Part shown: one piece after another, positions 10,456-20,339 of the stretch
Layout: each line of letters starts with the position of its first letter
Numbering within the stretch: position 1 is the first letter of the stretch
Assembly (NCBI GenBank): GCA_963169105.1
Contig: OY720639.1
Coordinates: forward strand, 88,642,593 to 88,706,592
DNA: 64,000 nucleotides
DNA from: Ceriagrion tenellum
Lineage: Eukaryota; Arthropoda; Insecta; Odonata; Coenagrionidae
Direction: 5' to 3'
Position numbers and translations under genes: made by a program
Notes under the pieces: generated by a model
Told to the model about the DNA's origin: nothing
What the model saw: only the letters and a program-made list of their open reading frames with translations
Database searches by the model: none

Positions 10456-10952
10456 GCCGTGTTCCAATCCGTAGGGTGCACCCTATGCACTTACGCCCTT
10501 ATGCCCTATCCTGCACTTCACTTGCTTTTCTGCTCTTAAGGTAGCCAGCACCTAGGTCTCCTATTGTCCAATGCCGGAACTATATCAGTTGATAAACGCA
10601 ATTCGAGAGAGCTATAGACTGTTTGATAATGCACATTTTAATGGCAGGGAATATAAAATTATCAGAAAATGGTGAGTGAACCAGTAATACTTACAAATAA
10701 AATTACTTTCAGAAGGCATTGCCACTGATCTTCCTTCCCTTTCCATCGTAGAGTGTCCTCACCGCTGGCTTTTTAAGGCGCAAAAGTTGGTATCGTCATA
10801 CACTTACCTTCCTTGTGCACTAGCGCCCTAGTCATGATGCGCTCTAACGGATTGGAACCGCACTATGCGACGTCACATCCGGAAAATGACAATCGAAAAG
10901 AGCACATAAGGGTACGAAGTGTGCATGATATCGGATTGGAACACGACCTATG
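10456..10952. mobile_element. MITE with ~45-bp terminal inverted repeats
   Basis: The left end GGCCGTGTTCCAATCCGTAG (continuing to CCCTTATG at about 10504) is the imperfect reverse complement of the right end at 10909-10952 (CATAAGGGTACGAAG...GATTGGAACACGACC). TATG occurs directly outside both ends and may be a 4-bp target-site duplication. A second GGATTGGAACCGCACTATGC lies inside, near 10849, and may be a partial inner repeat. No coding capacity. A similar end (GCGTGTTCCAATCCG) lies at 34612. Confidence 0.7.
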
Positions 10953-11020
10953 TGTGAATTAAATATCTCCACCTTAATACGTAACGCATCAAATGAACTT
11001 GACCTGCAGGGACATCGCTG
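10945..11020 (+). repeat. Shared ~75-bp module, copy 2
   Basis: It carries CACCTTAATACGTAACGCAT and GAACTTGACCTGCAGGGACA, as in the copy inside MITE-A copy 1. It directly follows the right end of the MITE at 10456-10952. Confidence 0.8.
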
Positions 11021-11307
11021 TCAATTTTCGCTTTGACGTCATTGATTCTCTCATTGACTTGTGTGAATTTCTAGCGTAAATCTCGACTCCTTGTACCAAA
11101 AGTCTTTAAAAACTTTTGATCTATATTTCTATCCTTACAATTTTAAACCAGAACATCTCGAAAGGCGATTTCATCCATGTTCTTCTTTTTGATCATAAAA
11201 ATATTATTGTTGCCTTTTCTTTTGAATTCTGCCTCCTGAAAATTCAAAGTCATGTCATAATTAACAAATTACTGACTAATTGTTTTGCTTGAATAGAATG
11301 AGGCCTG

Positions 11308-11791
11308 TTAGGGTAGTGCGGGAGAGATAGCTCCCTAATTATAATAGCATTGGAATTATACGTTTTAATTTCACCAGTTGTGAGACACGCGAATTAAATA
11401 TTGTATTATTAATGGTACATTAATTTAGTGTGCGGTACGCTTGAAAATCCACCAAAACGGAAAGTTTATTGTGATCCCGAAGGATTTACTGCATTTAAAA
11501 TATGATCAATTTTCAAAAACAGTTGAGAAAAAACACAAACTACAAACTGTTGATTTTTTGACGAGATCTAGGTGTTTGAAATTCCTCATTTGTAAAATTA
11601 GGTCTCTTTGGAGTGCATACACGTTCCATTTCCCGTATAAAAGGGCTGGTATTTTCTGGCAAATATCTCGGAAAGCACTATGGTGAAGGGATGAAATTTG
11701 GTGTCAATGGAATGGTGATATATTTTTCTTTAAAATGAGACCAAATTAATCGATTTCTAGGTCAAATGATATTTCGCTCAACCTACCTTAA
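11308..11791 (-). mobile_element. MITE-A copy 2
   Basis: It lies inverted relative to copy 1. The ends TTAGGGTAGTGCGGGAGAGA and CGCTCAACCTACCTTAA are visible. Internal blocks match the family: the TTTCACCAGTTGTGAGACAC block, the GGAGTGCATACACGTTCCAT block, and AAATGAGACCAAATTAATCG. Confidence 0.85.
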
Positions 11792-12169
11792 GAGGTGGTA
11801 ATTTTATTTGTAAACAAGTTTTATAAGGTTTTTCGTCGCTAATAGCACAGCCTAAACCGTGAGGTCTTTGAGGTTGATGGCTATGCTAACTGATGCTAGA
11901 AGCTGAAGCCAGTCCTCCATCTCTTTTGACCCTCGTTTTTCCTATTGTGCTTGCGGGATAACGCTCTAATTTTTTTAATTTTACTATGTTAACTATCGAT
12001 AACTTATTAGAAATCAACATTCACTTCCTTCTTTAATATGCATACTTCGCACGTATTTTTCATGCATTAGAATTAAAAACCATCCGCATTACAGATAAAA
12101 CCTATAGTAAAATCGAGTAGAATCCATAGCACTGTGCAGCCAACATATATTTAAAGAGTTATTTGCATT

Positions 12170-12420
12170 AAGTTCAAAACAGATGGCGGATATTCGTGAT
12201 GTACATATGCTAATTCGTCCATTCCGTCGTACTATCCATTGGAAAGTAAGGAGAGAGTAGGGATAACCGATATGGTTGCTATTTCGGCTGTCAGGCTTCA
12301 GTATGATGACGTAATGCCCTCTCCATCAACCTCAGTGCCCGGAACAAACACCTCAGTTTAGCACTCAAAGTCTCGACTTCGGTTATCCATCCTGGGACGT
12401 TTATGACTAGGCTACCATAA
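12170..12420 (+). repeat. Unclassified dispersed repeat, copy 1
   Basis: The sequence from ACAGATGGCGGATATTCGTG through GGGATAACCGATATGGTTGC to ATGATGACGTAATGCCCTCT aligns with 16805-17070. No terminal structure or coding capacity was seen. Confidence 0.7.
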
Positions 12421-12424
12421 AAGC

Positions 12425-13015
12425 TCATGTAAAGGAAAAATTAGAAAGATTTGATCTTATCAATGTAAAATTGAATAAATATTTATGTATAAACCATAAC
12501 TGTTTACCAAAAGGGCTAATGATTAAGCCTCTAATTATATCAAACAGTTTTATATGATCATCACGAGATAAATAAATCCTGAAGTGCAAGGATCAAATCT
12601 GTATAGCGAAAGAGATAAAGGCCAAGAGCAAACTCGAACGTTCAATAGTCTGTTCGAATACCAGTTGCAAGTACTTATCATTCCAAGAATTCATGTCGTA
12701 TTTCTTGCGCTTTTGATCTCTTGAAAGGAAAATTAACTCAACGAGGCGCACTTCAAAAGTCCTCGAGCCATAAACGATGATCCCAATGACATAATTTCGT
12801 TCAGATTAGATAAACGCCTCTCTATTTAATAGTGAAGAGGACCTTGAGGGTATCTGTCGATGAAAACTATGGCCTATTACGTAATGGCTTTGAGCATGGA
12901 ATGCCATAGCTCATAAATAAGGTCCTTTCCTAGTTTCCTCAGTCTTTACAAAGATTCTTTCCTTGCCAAATATTATTTTCATTTCCCTATAATATCATAA
13001 CATAAGCAGGGCTGT
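12425..13015. other. AT-rich non-coding DNA, nothing recognised
   Basis: No repeat shared within the window and no gene-like frame. Confidence 0.45.
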
Positions 13016-13019
13016 AGAT

Positions 13020-13815
13020 TGAAGTGGCATGAAGTAACCCATGTACCCATATTGAGCGTTTTGTGTTAGTATACATTGAATCTGTTTTTGAATGTCATAT
13101 GTATTTATTGAATTCAAGTTTGAAAACGTATAGTTATTTTAATTAACTTCATTATATTATCGATCCGCAACAACAGCAGCAAGCATACAGCATTTGAGGT
13201 ACCCACAGTGAGCATTTAGAATTATTATATATGTCATCTAAGTAGTTAGATTTTTCATATATATATTGAATTCAATTTTTTAACGTATAATAAGAGATTA
13301 TGCAATTAATTTCATTATATTACCTAGCTGCGACAACTGCTGCAAGAATGCAGCTACCCAGGTACTCGCATTGAGAGTCTAGGATTCTAATTTATATCAT
13401 CTATGTGTTTATATTTTACATATATTTGTTGAACTCAATATTGAAACGTATAGCTAAACATTACTCAATTTATTTGATTATATTATGAAGCTGCAATAAC
13501 TGCAGCAAGCATGGAGCAACTCAAGTACCCACATTTGGCGTTTTGAATTCTTGTATTTGTTATCTATGCATTTAGATTTTACATACACATATTGAATTCA
13601 ATTTCTGAAAGGTAAAGTAATGGATTATTCGAGTAACTTAATCATATTATCAATCTGCAGCAACTGCTGTAAGAATGCGGCTACCTAGGTACTCGCATTG
13701 AGTATTTTGAATTGTTATACACAATGTCTATGTATTTATATTTTACATACATTTATTCTCTTCAATTTTCGAAACATATAATTATAGATTATTCTGTTGA
13801 CTACATTACATTATG
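13020..13815 (+). repeat. Satellite-like array, ~164-bp period, alternating subunits
   Basis: The landmark RCAACWRCWGCWGYAAG recurs at about 13167, 13332, 13493 and 13657, giving spacings of 161-165 bp; a partial unit lies on each side. Units alternate. Two of them (13332, 13657) carry AAGAATGC.GCTACC.AGGT and TACTCGCATTGAG. The others carry AGCAT..AGCA..T.AGGT and GTACCCACA. This makes a higher-order unit of about 325 bp. Each unit ends in an AT-rich stretch with TATATTGAATTCAAT and ACGTATA. No coding function. Confidence 0.85.
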
Positions 13816-14159
13816 TAGTTGTTTCATGTGTCAGCTTTGGAAAATTATTTTAAAGAAAAATGTTGAAATCGGCTACATCGTTTTCGGTGGATGAATTCTC
13901 TTCATAAAATTTTCTATGAAAGTAAATCTACTGACTTGCCTAATTCTAACTTGTGTTTTAATAGGAGCACATTTTGTACTTAGTACATCTCAAAAGGGTC
14001 AAAAATGATGCGTTGTATCGCTCCCGTTCTCTCAGTTGTCATTCAATAGATTAAGACAAATATAAGGTCTATCATCTCAGGCTTAACTTTGTGGAAGTTC
14101 ATTTCGTAAATGAAAATGACAACTATAAGCATTCATGGAATGTAACCTCAACAGATCCA

Positions 14160-14622
14160 AATCTACATCTAGGTACATAATACCCCGCAAGACGCCGCAT
14201 GGGCGTGTGGCAGGGGGTGTTAGGTCACCAGCCGTGTAAGGGTGTAAGTTTTTTGGAGATGAAATGGTGACATAAATTATAAGAGTGTATTTAGTGAGCT
14301 TAATTTTTGTTGTGATCGCTTATTGTTCACGGAAAGAACGAGTTCTTGAACCTATCTCTTCGGCATTGTATCTCTCTTATTTTATCGCGTCTGTCAGACC
14401 TAGAGATGTAGTAATATGTCATGATAATATTCTCTATGTCGCGCTGAAAAATATCAGTTCTGAATTTATCAAGCAACCTAAGCCTAGCGTGTAGCCTCCG
14501 AGTCTCTAGGGGCTCCTGCCTTAATCCCTCCAAAAGTTGTGAGACACTATATGTACGCTCGCAGCTGTTTTTAACGAAGCGCGCTGCTTTCATTTGTATT
14601 TTATTAATTTTTTTGGTTAAAT
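14160..14622 (-). mobile_element. LINE 3' end (L2/CR1-like), minus strand
   Basis: The minus strand encodes AARFVKNSCERTYSVSQLLE, then LETRRLHARLRLLDKFRTDI, then a stretch ending in SFFP. This is the C-terminal region typical of L2/CR1-group LINEs (AARFV.NDY.RT.SVT..L..L.W..LE.RR). After the stop comes an untranslated tail with the block CACACGCCCATGCGGCGTC and an end in GATGTAGA-type repeats. It is truncated at its 5' end near 14622. The same family recurs at 15712, 30480, 32608, 41021 and 42340. Confidence 0.85.
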
Positions 14623-15504
14623 AAATTCTACATCCGTGCCAGCTTCTGAAAAAAATTCAGGTTGGCAATCACCCGAGACTCGATTTTGAAACTGGGTGCG
14701 GTCGGTGAAATCTTTTCACTCAAGGATGGGATTGATGGAACTTGTCATTTTTTTTCATTCATTGATAAGGATGGCGCGTGCCCATGTCTTTTACATTATA
14801 GCGTACACGGTATGGACCTCCATTCCAGCATATGTGTCCTTGAATTTGTTTGTCCTTACCTTTTAGGCACCCGAGTTTCATTGAAACATGATGGATTCTT
14901 CTTGTTCTGCGATTGATAGCATGATCAAAATGTCACGTCCCGTCTAATCTCCTCGATAAACTTGTCGAATTGTATTTGACTCGTTTCCTTTCCGGAGATA
15001 TCATTCGTACCTTCCCTCTATCATCACAGGATAAATTTCTGGGGCCGCCGTATTCCTCGGGGAAAATTTATATTTTGTTTGACATCTATGCGCGCTTCGT
15101 TATCACTGTTGATAAGTAAGTCCTAATCTGACGTCTTTTTTTCGATCGAACGGCTACATTCCATTTTATTGGCCACATTTATTTTTGAAAGGGATGTGAT
15201 CTGTGGAAAGGAAATCGATCTTCGGCTTACTGGAGCCATTTCCTTAAGTCTCAAAACGAATGCATTAAATCACTTTCTCATGAAGCCTCAAATCCACATG
15301 CCTCTGCTGATCCCGAAAGGTGCTATTTTCTCGGAGTTAGAGCGCAATCTCATGGGCTTAGGGGAAGGTTTGAACGATCGATGATTGGTTAGTCCACGGG
15401 GGAGAGCGTAGCAAGGGAGAGAATTGGAGGGAAACTCGATCCTCTCATGCATACTGCCGCTCTTGAAATGTCTATGTACAGTCCCTGATCGGGTTTTTTT
15501 GGTG

Positions 15505-15711
15505 TTGTTCAATCCTAAGATTGTTTCACTGCAACCCTCCACCATTCCCTATCTAATGCTAGTTCCATTACCCCCTGGAATTTCTTCCATTGTACCTTCC
15601 TCTTTATATGATCAATAAGCTTATTCCTGGGTCTTCCTCTGGGGACTTTTCCCTCTATTATACCTTCAATTATGTCCTTCACAAATCCATTGTGTCAGGG
15701 TGTGTCCAATC
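15505..15711 (-). mobile_element. LINE 3' tail (57-kb family), minus strand
   Basis: The minus strand begins with GATTGGACACACCCTGACAC and ends near TTGAACAACACC at 15505. It matches the 3' end of the LINE at 57237-57955 (motifs encoding WIGHTLRHNG, IIEGK and GRPR, then ATTAGATAGGGAATGG and CAACC...TAGGATTGAA). It is degenerate and truncated on the 5' side exactly where the next LINE begins. Confidence 0.75.
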
Positions 15712-16236
15712 GGATGAAAAAGTGAAAGAGAGGTGCTATTTTGCACTCGTCCAGCCACACCTTGAATATGTAGCGAGCATATGGGATCCGGCGGAGAAAG
15801 ACCTAACCCATTAGCTTAATAAAATACAAAGAAAAGCTGCGCGATTCGTCAAAAACTGCTACGGCCGAACAGAAAGCGTTACACAGATTTTGAATGATTT
15901 AGGGTGGGAGCTGCTAGAGACTCGGAGGTTACGCGATAGGCTTAGATTGCTTGAGCGATTGAGAATGGATATCTTTCAGAGCGACACGGAGAACATCATA
16001 TTAGAACCACATTGTGTTTCCAGCTCCGACAGAATCGATAAATTAAGAGAGATATTTTGCCGAACGGATAGGTATGGGAATTTGTTTTTCCCCCGAACAA
16101 TTAAGTACTTTAATAAATGCTAGGCGGGACTTTTTTTTATTTTTTGTTGACGGCTGGTGTCCTGATACCTCCCGCCACACGCCTTCTGAGGCGGCTTGCG
16201 GAGTAGTATGTAGATGAAGATGTAGAATCCATCTGT
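15712..16236 (+). mobile_element. LINE 3' end (L2/CR1-like), plus strand
   Basis: The open sequence encodes RCYFALVQPHLEYVASIWDP, a stop, then KIQRKAARFVKNCYGRTESV, LETRRLRDRLRLLERLRMDI and LFFPRTIKYFNKC before the stop at 16121-16123. LVRPHLEYASSVWDP followed by ARFV and FFPRTI...WN is the classic end of L2/CR1-group reverse-transcriptase ORFs. A tail with CCGCCACACGCCTTCTGAGG and ATGTAGATGAAGATGTAGAA closes it. It is 5'-truncated and carries at least one stop (15812), so it is dead, but it is the best-preserved copy of this family here. Confidence 0.9.
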
Positions 16237-16804
16237 ACCACGTCTATGGTCTGGTGGGCTCCTAGCGCTGTGGGCTCCTAATGCGATGATGGCTGCTGGC
16301 ACCTAATATAGTTCCCTTCCATACATGAATGGCACCGTTAGACATTTTTTCCTCCGAGTTGTATATCCTTATCATAGGCCTTCAGCTCATTATTTTCTCA
16401 CAACACTTCCCTCAAAAACCGTACTCCGGTTGGAAAAACCTTAATCGCAGATGGCCCCACTTCGGAAGTGAATGGTGGTGTGAGGCTTAATTCATAATTT
16501 CAATCTCTGAATAAGCTCCATAATCTAACTTACTCTGACACCAACTGATTCCTTTACCTACATTTCCGTCAATTTACTGAAAGGCAGTTCCCTAGCATTG
16601 TTAATGCACATGACTGTTAATGACGATTACAAATTAATTAATCATAAAAGAACCAGGGTTTTTTTTAGACAGAGACCAAGACTAATTAACGCTGCATTTG
16701 ACCTCGTGCGCAATATAAAAATACGACACCCAATTTAGCAGGTCAGCGTACGTAGTCTCCACTTTTCAGTGGACAGTACATGTTTCAAAAGTCACATTTC
16801 TTAA

Positions 16805-17070
16805 ATATCAGACAGATGGTGGATATTCTCGCTATACATCGGCTAATTTATCAATTCGGTCGTGCTATCCTATGGAAAGTTAGGAAAGAGCAGGGATAAC
16901 TGATATGGTTGTTATTTCTGCTGTCAGGCTTTAATCCGTTAATCATTCCATCCATAAATTCATCCACTTGGTCGTATTATCCAAATGAAAGAGCAGGGAT
17001 GACTTATATGGCTGTTATTTCTGTTTTGTGGCCTCAGTATGATGACACAAAGCCCTCTCCATCTACAGCA
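16805..17070 (+). repeat. Unclassified dispersed repeat, copy 2, with inner duplication
   Basis: It aligns with 12170-12420 (AGACAGATGGTGGATATTCT, GGGATAACTGATATGGTTGT, ATGATGACACAAAGCCCTCT). Unlike copy 1 it contains a second version of its middle (TCGTATTATCCAAATGAAAG then AGCAGGGATGACTTATATGG) at about 16972-17030, a partial tandem duplication. Confidence 0.7.
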
Positions 17071-17153
17071 ATGGTTTCTGAATGATTTCAACAGATTCAG
17101 GCGAGATATCGTGGAAGTTCGGCATATTTTAAACGAAAAAACAAATTTACTTG

Positions 17154-17284
17154 TCCACAGGATATTTTAATGAGTATGAGCGTGTTTCAGCTCATACAGC
17201 CATTATCAGTTTCAAGATAGTCTTGTGCCTGATGATGGCTCTGTGAGCTGAAACGCGTCGCACCCATTAAAATATCCTGTGGAA
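17154..17284. repeat. Fold-back element, ~55-bp arms
   Basis: The left arm 17154-17208 starts CCACAGGATATTTTAATGAG. The right arm 17230-17284 ends in CATTAAAATATCCTGTGG, its near reverse complement. The right arm contains GCCTGATGATGGCTCTGTGA then GCTGAAACGCG, a motif shared with other fold-backs in the window. The loop is about 20 bp. Confidence 0.8.
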
Positions 17285-17811
17285 AAGTGCAATTGTCGTC
17301 TCTGTTATAATACCATGGTTTCTATTAATCTTAGCTCTCATCTATTCACAATTCCCATTTTTATCATCGATTTTGATTAATGTTTCATTGGTTTTCCTAG
17401 GGAACCAAAATCCATTTGATTACATGGAAAATAACGTGAACAGTTAAACAAATACAAATTAATTTAATACAATGCAAATAAGAAAAATCCAAATAAAATG
17501 TATCATATTTGTGTAGAATCACTACACCACCCCCCCTGCGGAATTAAGAAAACATGTAGACGTATACATATTCACAAATCTAAAATGTCTCTAAACCGCA
17601 CTCTTCTGCCGGTACGAGTTCTGCGCTCAGGAGCAGGAGCTGGTGCAGCAATAGAATCAGGAACAGGTTCAGGCGTTAGCGGTGACTATTGTAAATTTGA
17701 TTTTGACTCTTGATTTGCTAATATATAAGCTGGTTTGACACGAGCAATAGAGACTAGTGATGATTTACCGTTGATATTGAGTGTTATAGTTTTTCCGGTT
17801 CGAGAAAGTTA

Positions 17812-18293
17812 CAGCTGCGCGAAAGCTTCGAAATCGAATCGACTCGAATCAGGCTTAATTCGATTCGGTTCGTCTGCGAGTCGGGATGCTTCGGAATCGA
17901 ATGATTCGTAATATTTGAATCAGATAGATTCATCTACGAATCCTTACATGTATTCAAACATTGTACCCATCCCCGAATTGCGCGCCGTCCGTTTGGAAGA
18001 TGTTTTCCTCATGCGACGCGAAAATGTAAACGACCACACGTTATTCTGTGCTATTCTTTGTGCCACTATTAAGATGTATAAGCTAATGTAAGACCCTGAA
18101 ATATAGTGAAAATCTACATTGTTTTAAATCTGCATGAACTTTTGCATTGTATTTAGAATACGAATTCGATTCGCAAGCGAATTATTTTTGGGTGATTTGA
18201 TTCGCTGATGAATATTTAAAAAACAATCGTTTCGATTCGAAATTTTTGTGGGAGATTCGATTCGAAATGAAAATCCCCGATTTGCAGACAACT
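17812..18293. mobile_element. GATTCGA-rich element, possibly a TIR transposon
   Basis: CGATTCG/CGAATCG words are dense at both ends (17830-17945 and 18165-18275) and largely absent from the middle. The left end CAGCTGCGCGAAAGCTTCGA and the right end ...CGAAATGAAAATCCCCG, ATTTGCAG show weak inverted similarity. This suggests a short non-autonomous element with repeated binding-site-like words at its termini. Ends and family are uncertain. Confidence 0.45.
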
Positions 18294-18299
18294 AGAAAA

Positions 18300-19690
18300 A
18301 GTATTTAGTAAGGGCCCTCATGTGGTTGTTGTAATGATTTGAGAGCTGGACTCTGTTCTGTTCTGTTCGAACTCTGTTCTGTTCATAGCGAATTTGTTAG
18401 GCCTTACTGTGTCCGATCTATCTTATTCTCCCTAACAATTCTACCTGCGGCCATCATTCCTCTGATCCTTATTCTACTAGGTTCCTTTCTTATTCTGCTT
18501 GGCTGTGGCATCTTCAGTATCCTCTTCCACACTTACTATCTATGGGTTCTATTATCCTATGTTCGCAGCGTGTTTTATTTCTTCTATGGCTATTTTTGGA
18601 CAAGTTTTATTATTGACTCGTTTCTAGTTTTGAGTCATTGGCTCTCAGTGACAATCCAGCCATGTTTCGTGGAAACGTGAGCAGGAAAGAGCCATTATAG
18701 TCAGCTGGAGCGACACTCTTGAATTTCCGGAGTCATATTTCTGTGTGTCCCCGCGTGAAATGTTTAAAGATGTCGTGGACTCGAACTGTTGTTTTTATTA
18801 TTCGTAGACATTTTGGAATGAAATATGTAACCATTGTCACGTTCTTCTATCTTGACGTGGGCGTAAATATCTAAGCAGCTGGTAGTAATAATTTTCAATG
18901 ATTTATCCCTGCTTAGGTGTGTATACCGTTACGCGGAAGTACTTAACTGAGCGTTATATGAATGATGTGCACATCCATACCTTATCATACTTCCTGCACA
19001 AATTTTTCGAGTAGGTGTCAAGGTGGAATAGTTGACTCATAGCAACTTAAACTCGGTAAATTAACATTTCTCGTCATACTTGAAATCTCTTATTCACTTT
19101 TTTTACCTGAATAAATAAAAATTTATGACTTAGCATTTTTCTTCACTCGTGTAGACTTTTCTGAGCAACCTTAAACTTCTTGCTTGGAGAAAATATTAGA
19201 GTATCAAATCGAGCCTCTGCTACCATTATATTCATGCAATCCCATTGATGTGGAGAAAGAAAAATGAGCCTTTCTCGCCGGGTAGATTATAATATTTAGC
19301 GAGCAAATTACATTTTACTCGGTCATCTTGATTCTTTCAAACCCCCCACCATGTGGATCCTTCACGAGATATGGTCTTCGGAATTATATTTACCTATTGG
19401 ATTTCGAGGAAATAGTTTTCTCTCTTTTGCGCCGGGCGTCGAGTCGGTATTACAAAAGCATGGCAGAGTAAATTGCCTCGTCCCGCCCCTCACAGGACAA
19501 TGCTCGCACGCCATCTCGTTATCGAGGGCTCATATCCCAGCTTTCCATTTCTCTTGTGCCTTTGTTGCTTTAAATCCACCGGAAATCTCCCCAGAAATAA
19601 CACACAGCTCCAACTGCCGAGAAATCCGATCCGATCCGTTTGCCAGATACCGGGCATGAAAGAATGTCATCGACGCTTGTAATTAAGGTT
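18300..19690. other. Non-coding DNA, nothing recognised
   Basis: An open frame of 113 codons at 18339-18680 is hydrophobic with TTCTGTTCTGTTC repeats at its start and no family character. A second of 102 codons at 19351-19659 likewise has none. Both are treated as chance. Confidence 0.4.
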
Positions 19691-19693
19691 GAA

Positions 19694-19850
19694 GCCGGCA
19701 GGCTGTGGTTGTCAGATTGGTAACACTCTGGCCTGGCAGCCGGGAAACTTCGCGGGTTTGAATCCTGCTTATTTTGAAGATGTAGCCCGTGCAATGAACT
19801 CTTCATAGAATTAATGTAACTGGCAGTAACTTATTGGTATTCGCTCATAA
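19694..19850 (+). mobile_element. tRNA-derived SINE head, singleton
   Basis: GCCGGCAGGCTGTGGTTGTC with AGATTGGTAAC resembles an A-box region. GCGGGTTTGAATCCTGC at about 19753 is a T arm/B box with a well-paired stem. The sequence downstream (ATGTAGCCCGTGCAATGAAC) is taken as the SINE body; the 3' limit is a guess. Confidence 0.55.
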
Positions 19851-19875
19851 TGAAATGATGAATTACTTAGTTTTC

Positions 19876-20056
19876 CACGAAAGATTTATTACGTTCTTAC
19901 GACCCGGGTTTCATCGCTGCGCGATGTCATCAGGCACAAACGTAGTAAACTTTATCATTTTTTACTATTCAAGCAATTTGTTTTACTATGTCTGTGCCTG
20001 ATGATGTCACGCAGTGATTAAACTCGGGTCGTAAGAACGTAATAAATCTTTTGAGG
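19876..20056. repeat. Fold-back element, ~70-bp arms
   Basis: The left arm (AAAGATTTATTACGTTCTTA, CGACCCGGGTTTCATCGCTG) pairs with the right arm (CTGTGCCTGATGATGTCACG, ...GGGTCGTAAGAACGTAATAAATC). The loop of ~30-40 bp is AT-rich. It shares GTGCCTGATGATG with the fold-back at 17154-17284. Confidence 0.85.
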
Positions 20057-20339
20057 TAAACTAAGCAATTCATGATTTTAGTATGCTCCCCTCAGTTTCT
20101 TACCAACTGCACCCAAACCAAAACAACCAAATCGACCAAAACATCATCCAAAAACTAACTTTCCTGCTAGTGAACCTGCTTTCCTTAAACCCCAATGATA
20201 CAAGTTCTGATAATTTATGCAATACCTTACGAGGAATATTAAATCGAGGCAACTTAGGATGTCTAGAAGAGAGAACGCAAGAAATTAGAAAGATCTGCGG
20301 AGCTACGAAGTTGAAATTGTTGATAAATAAAATTTAAAC

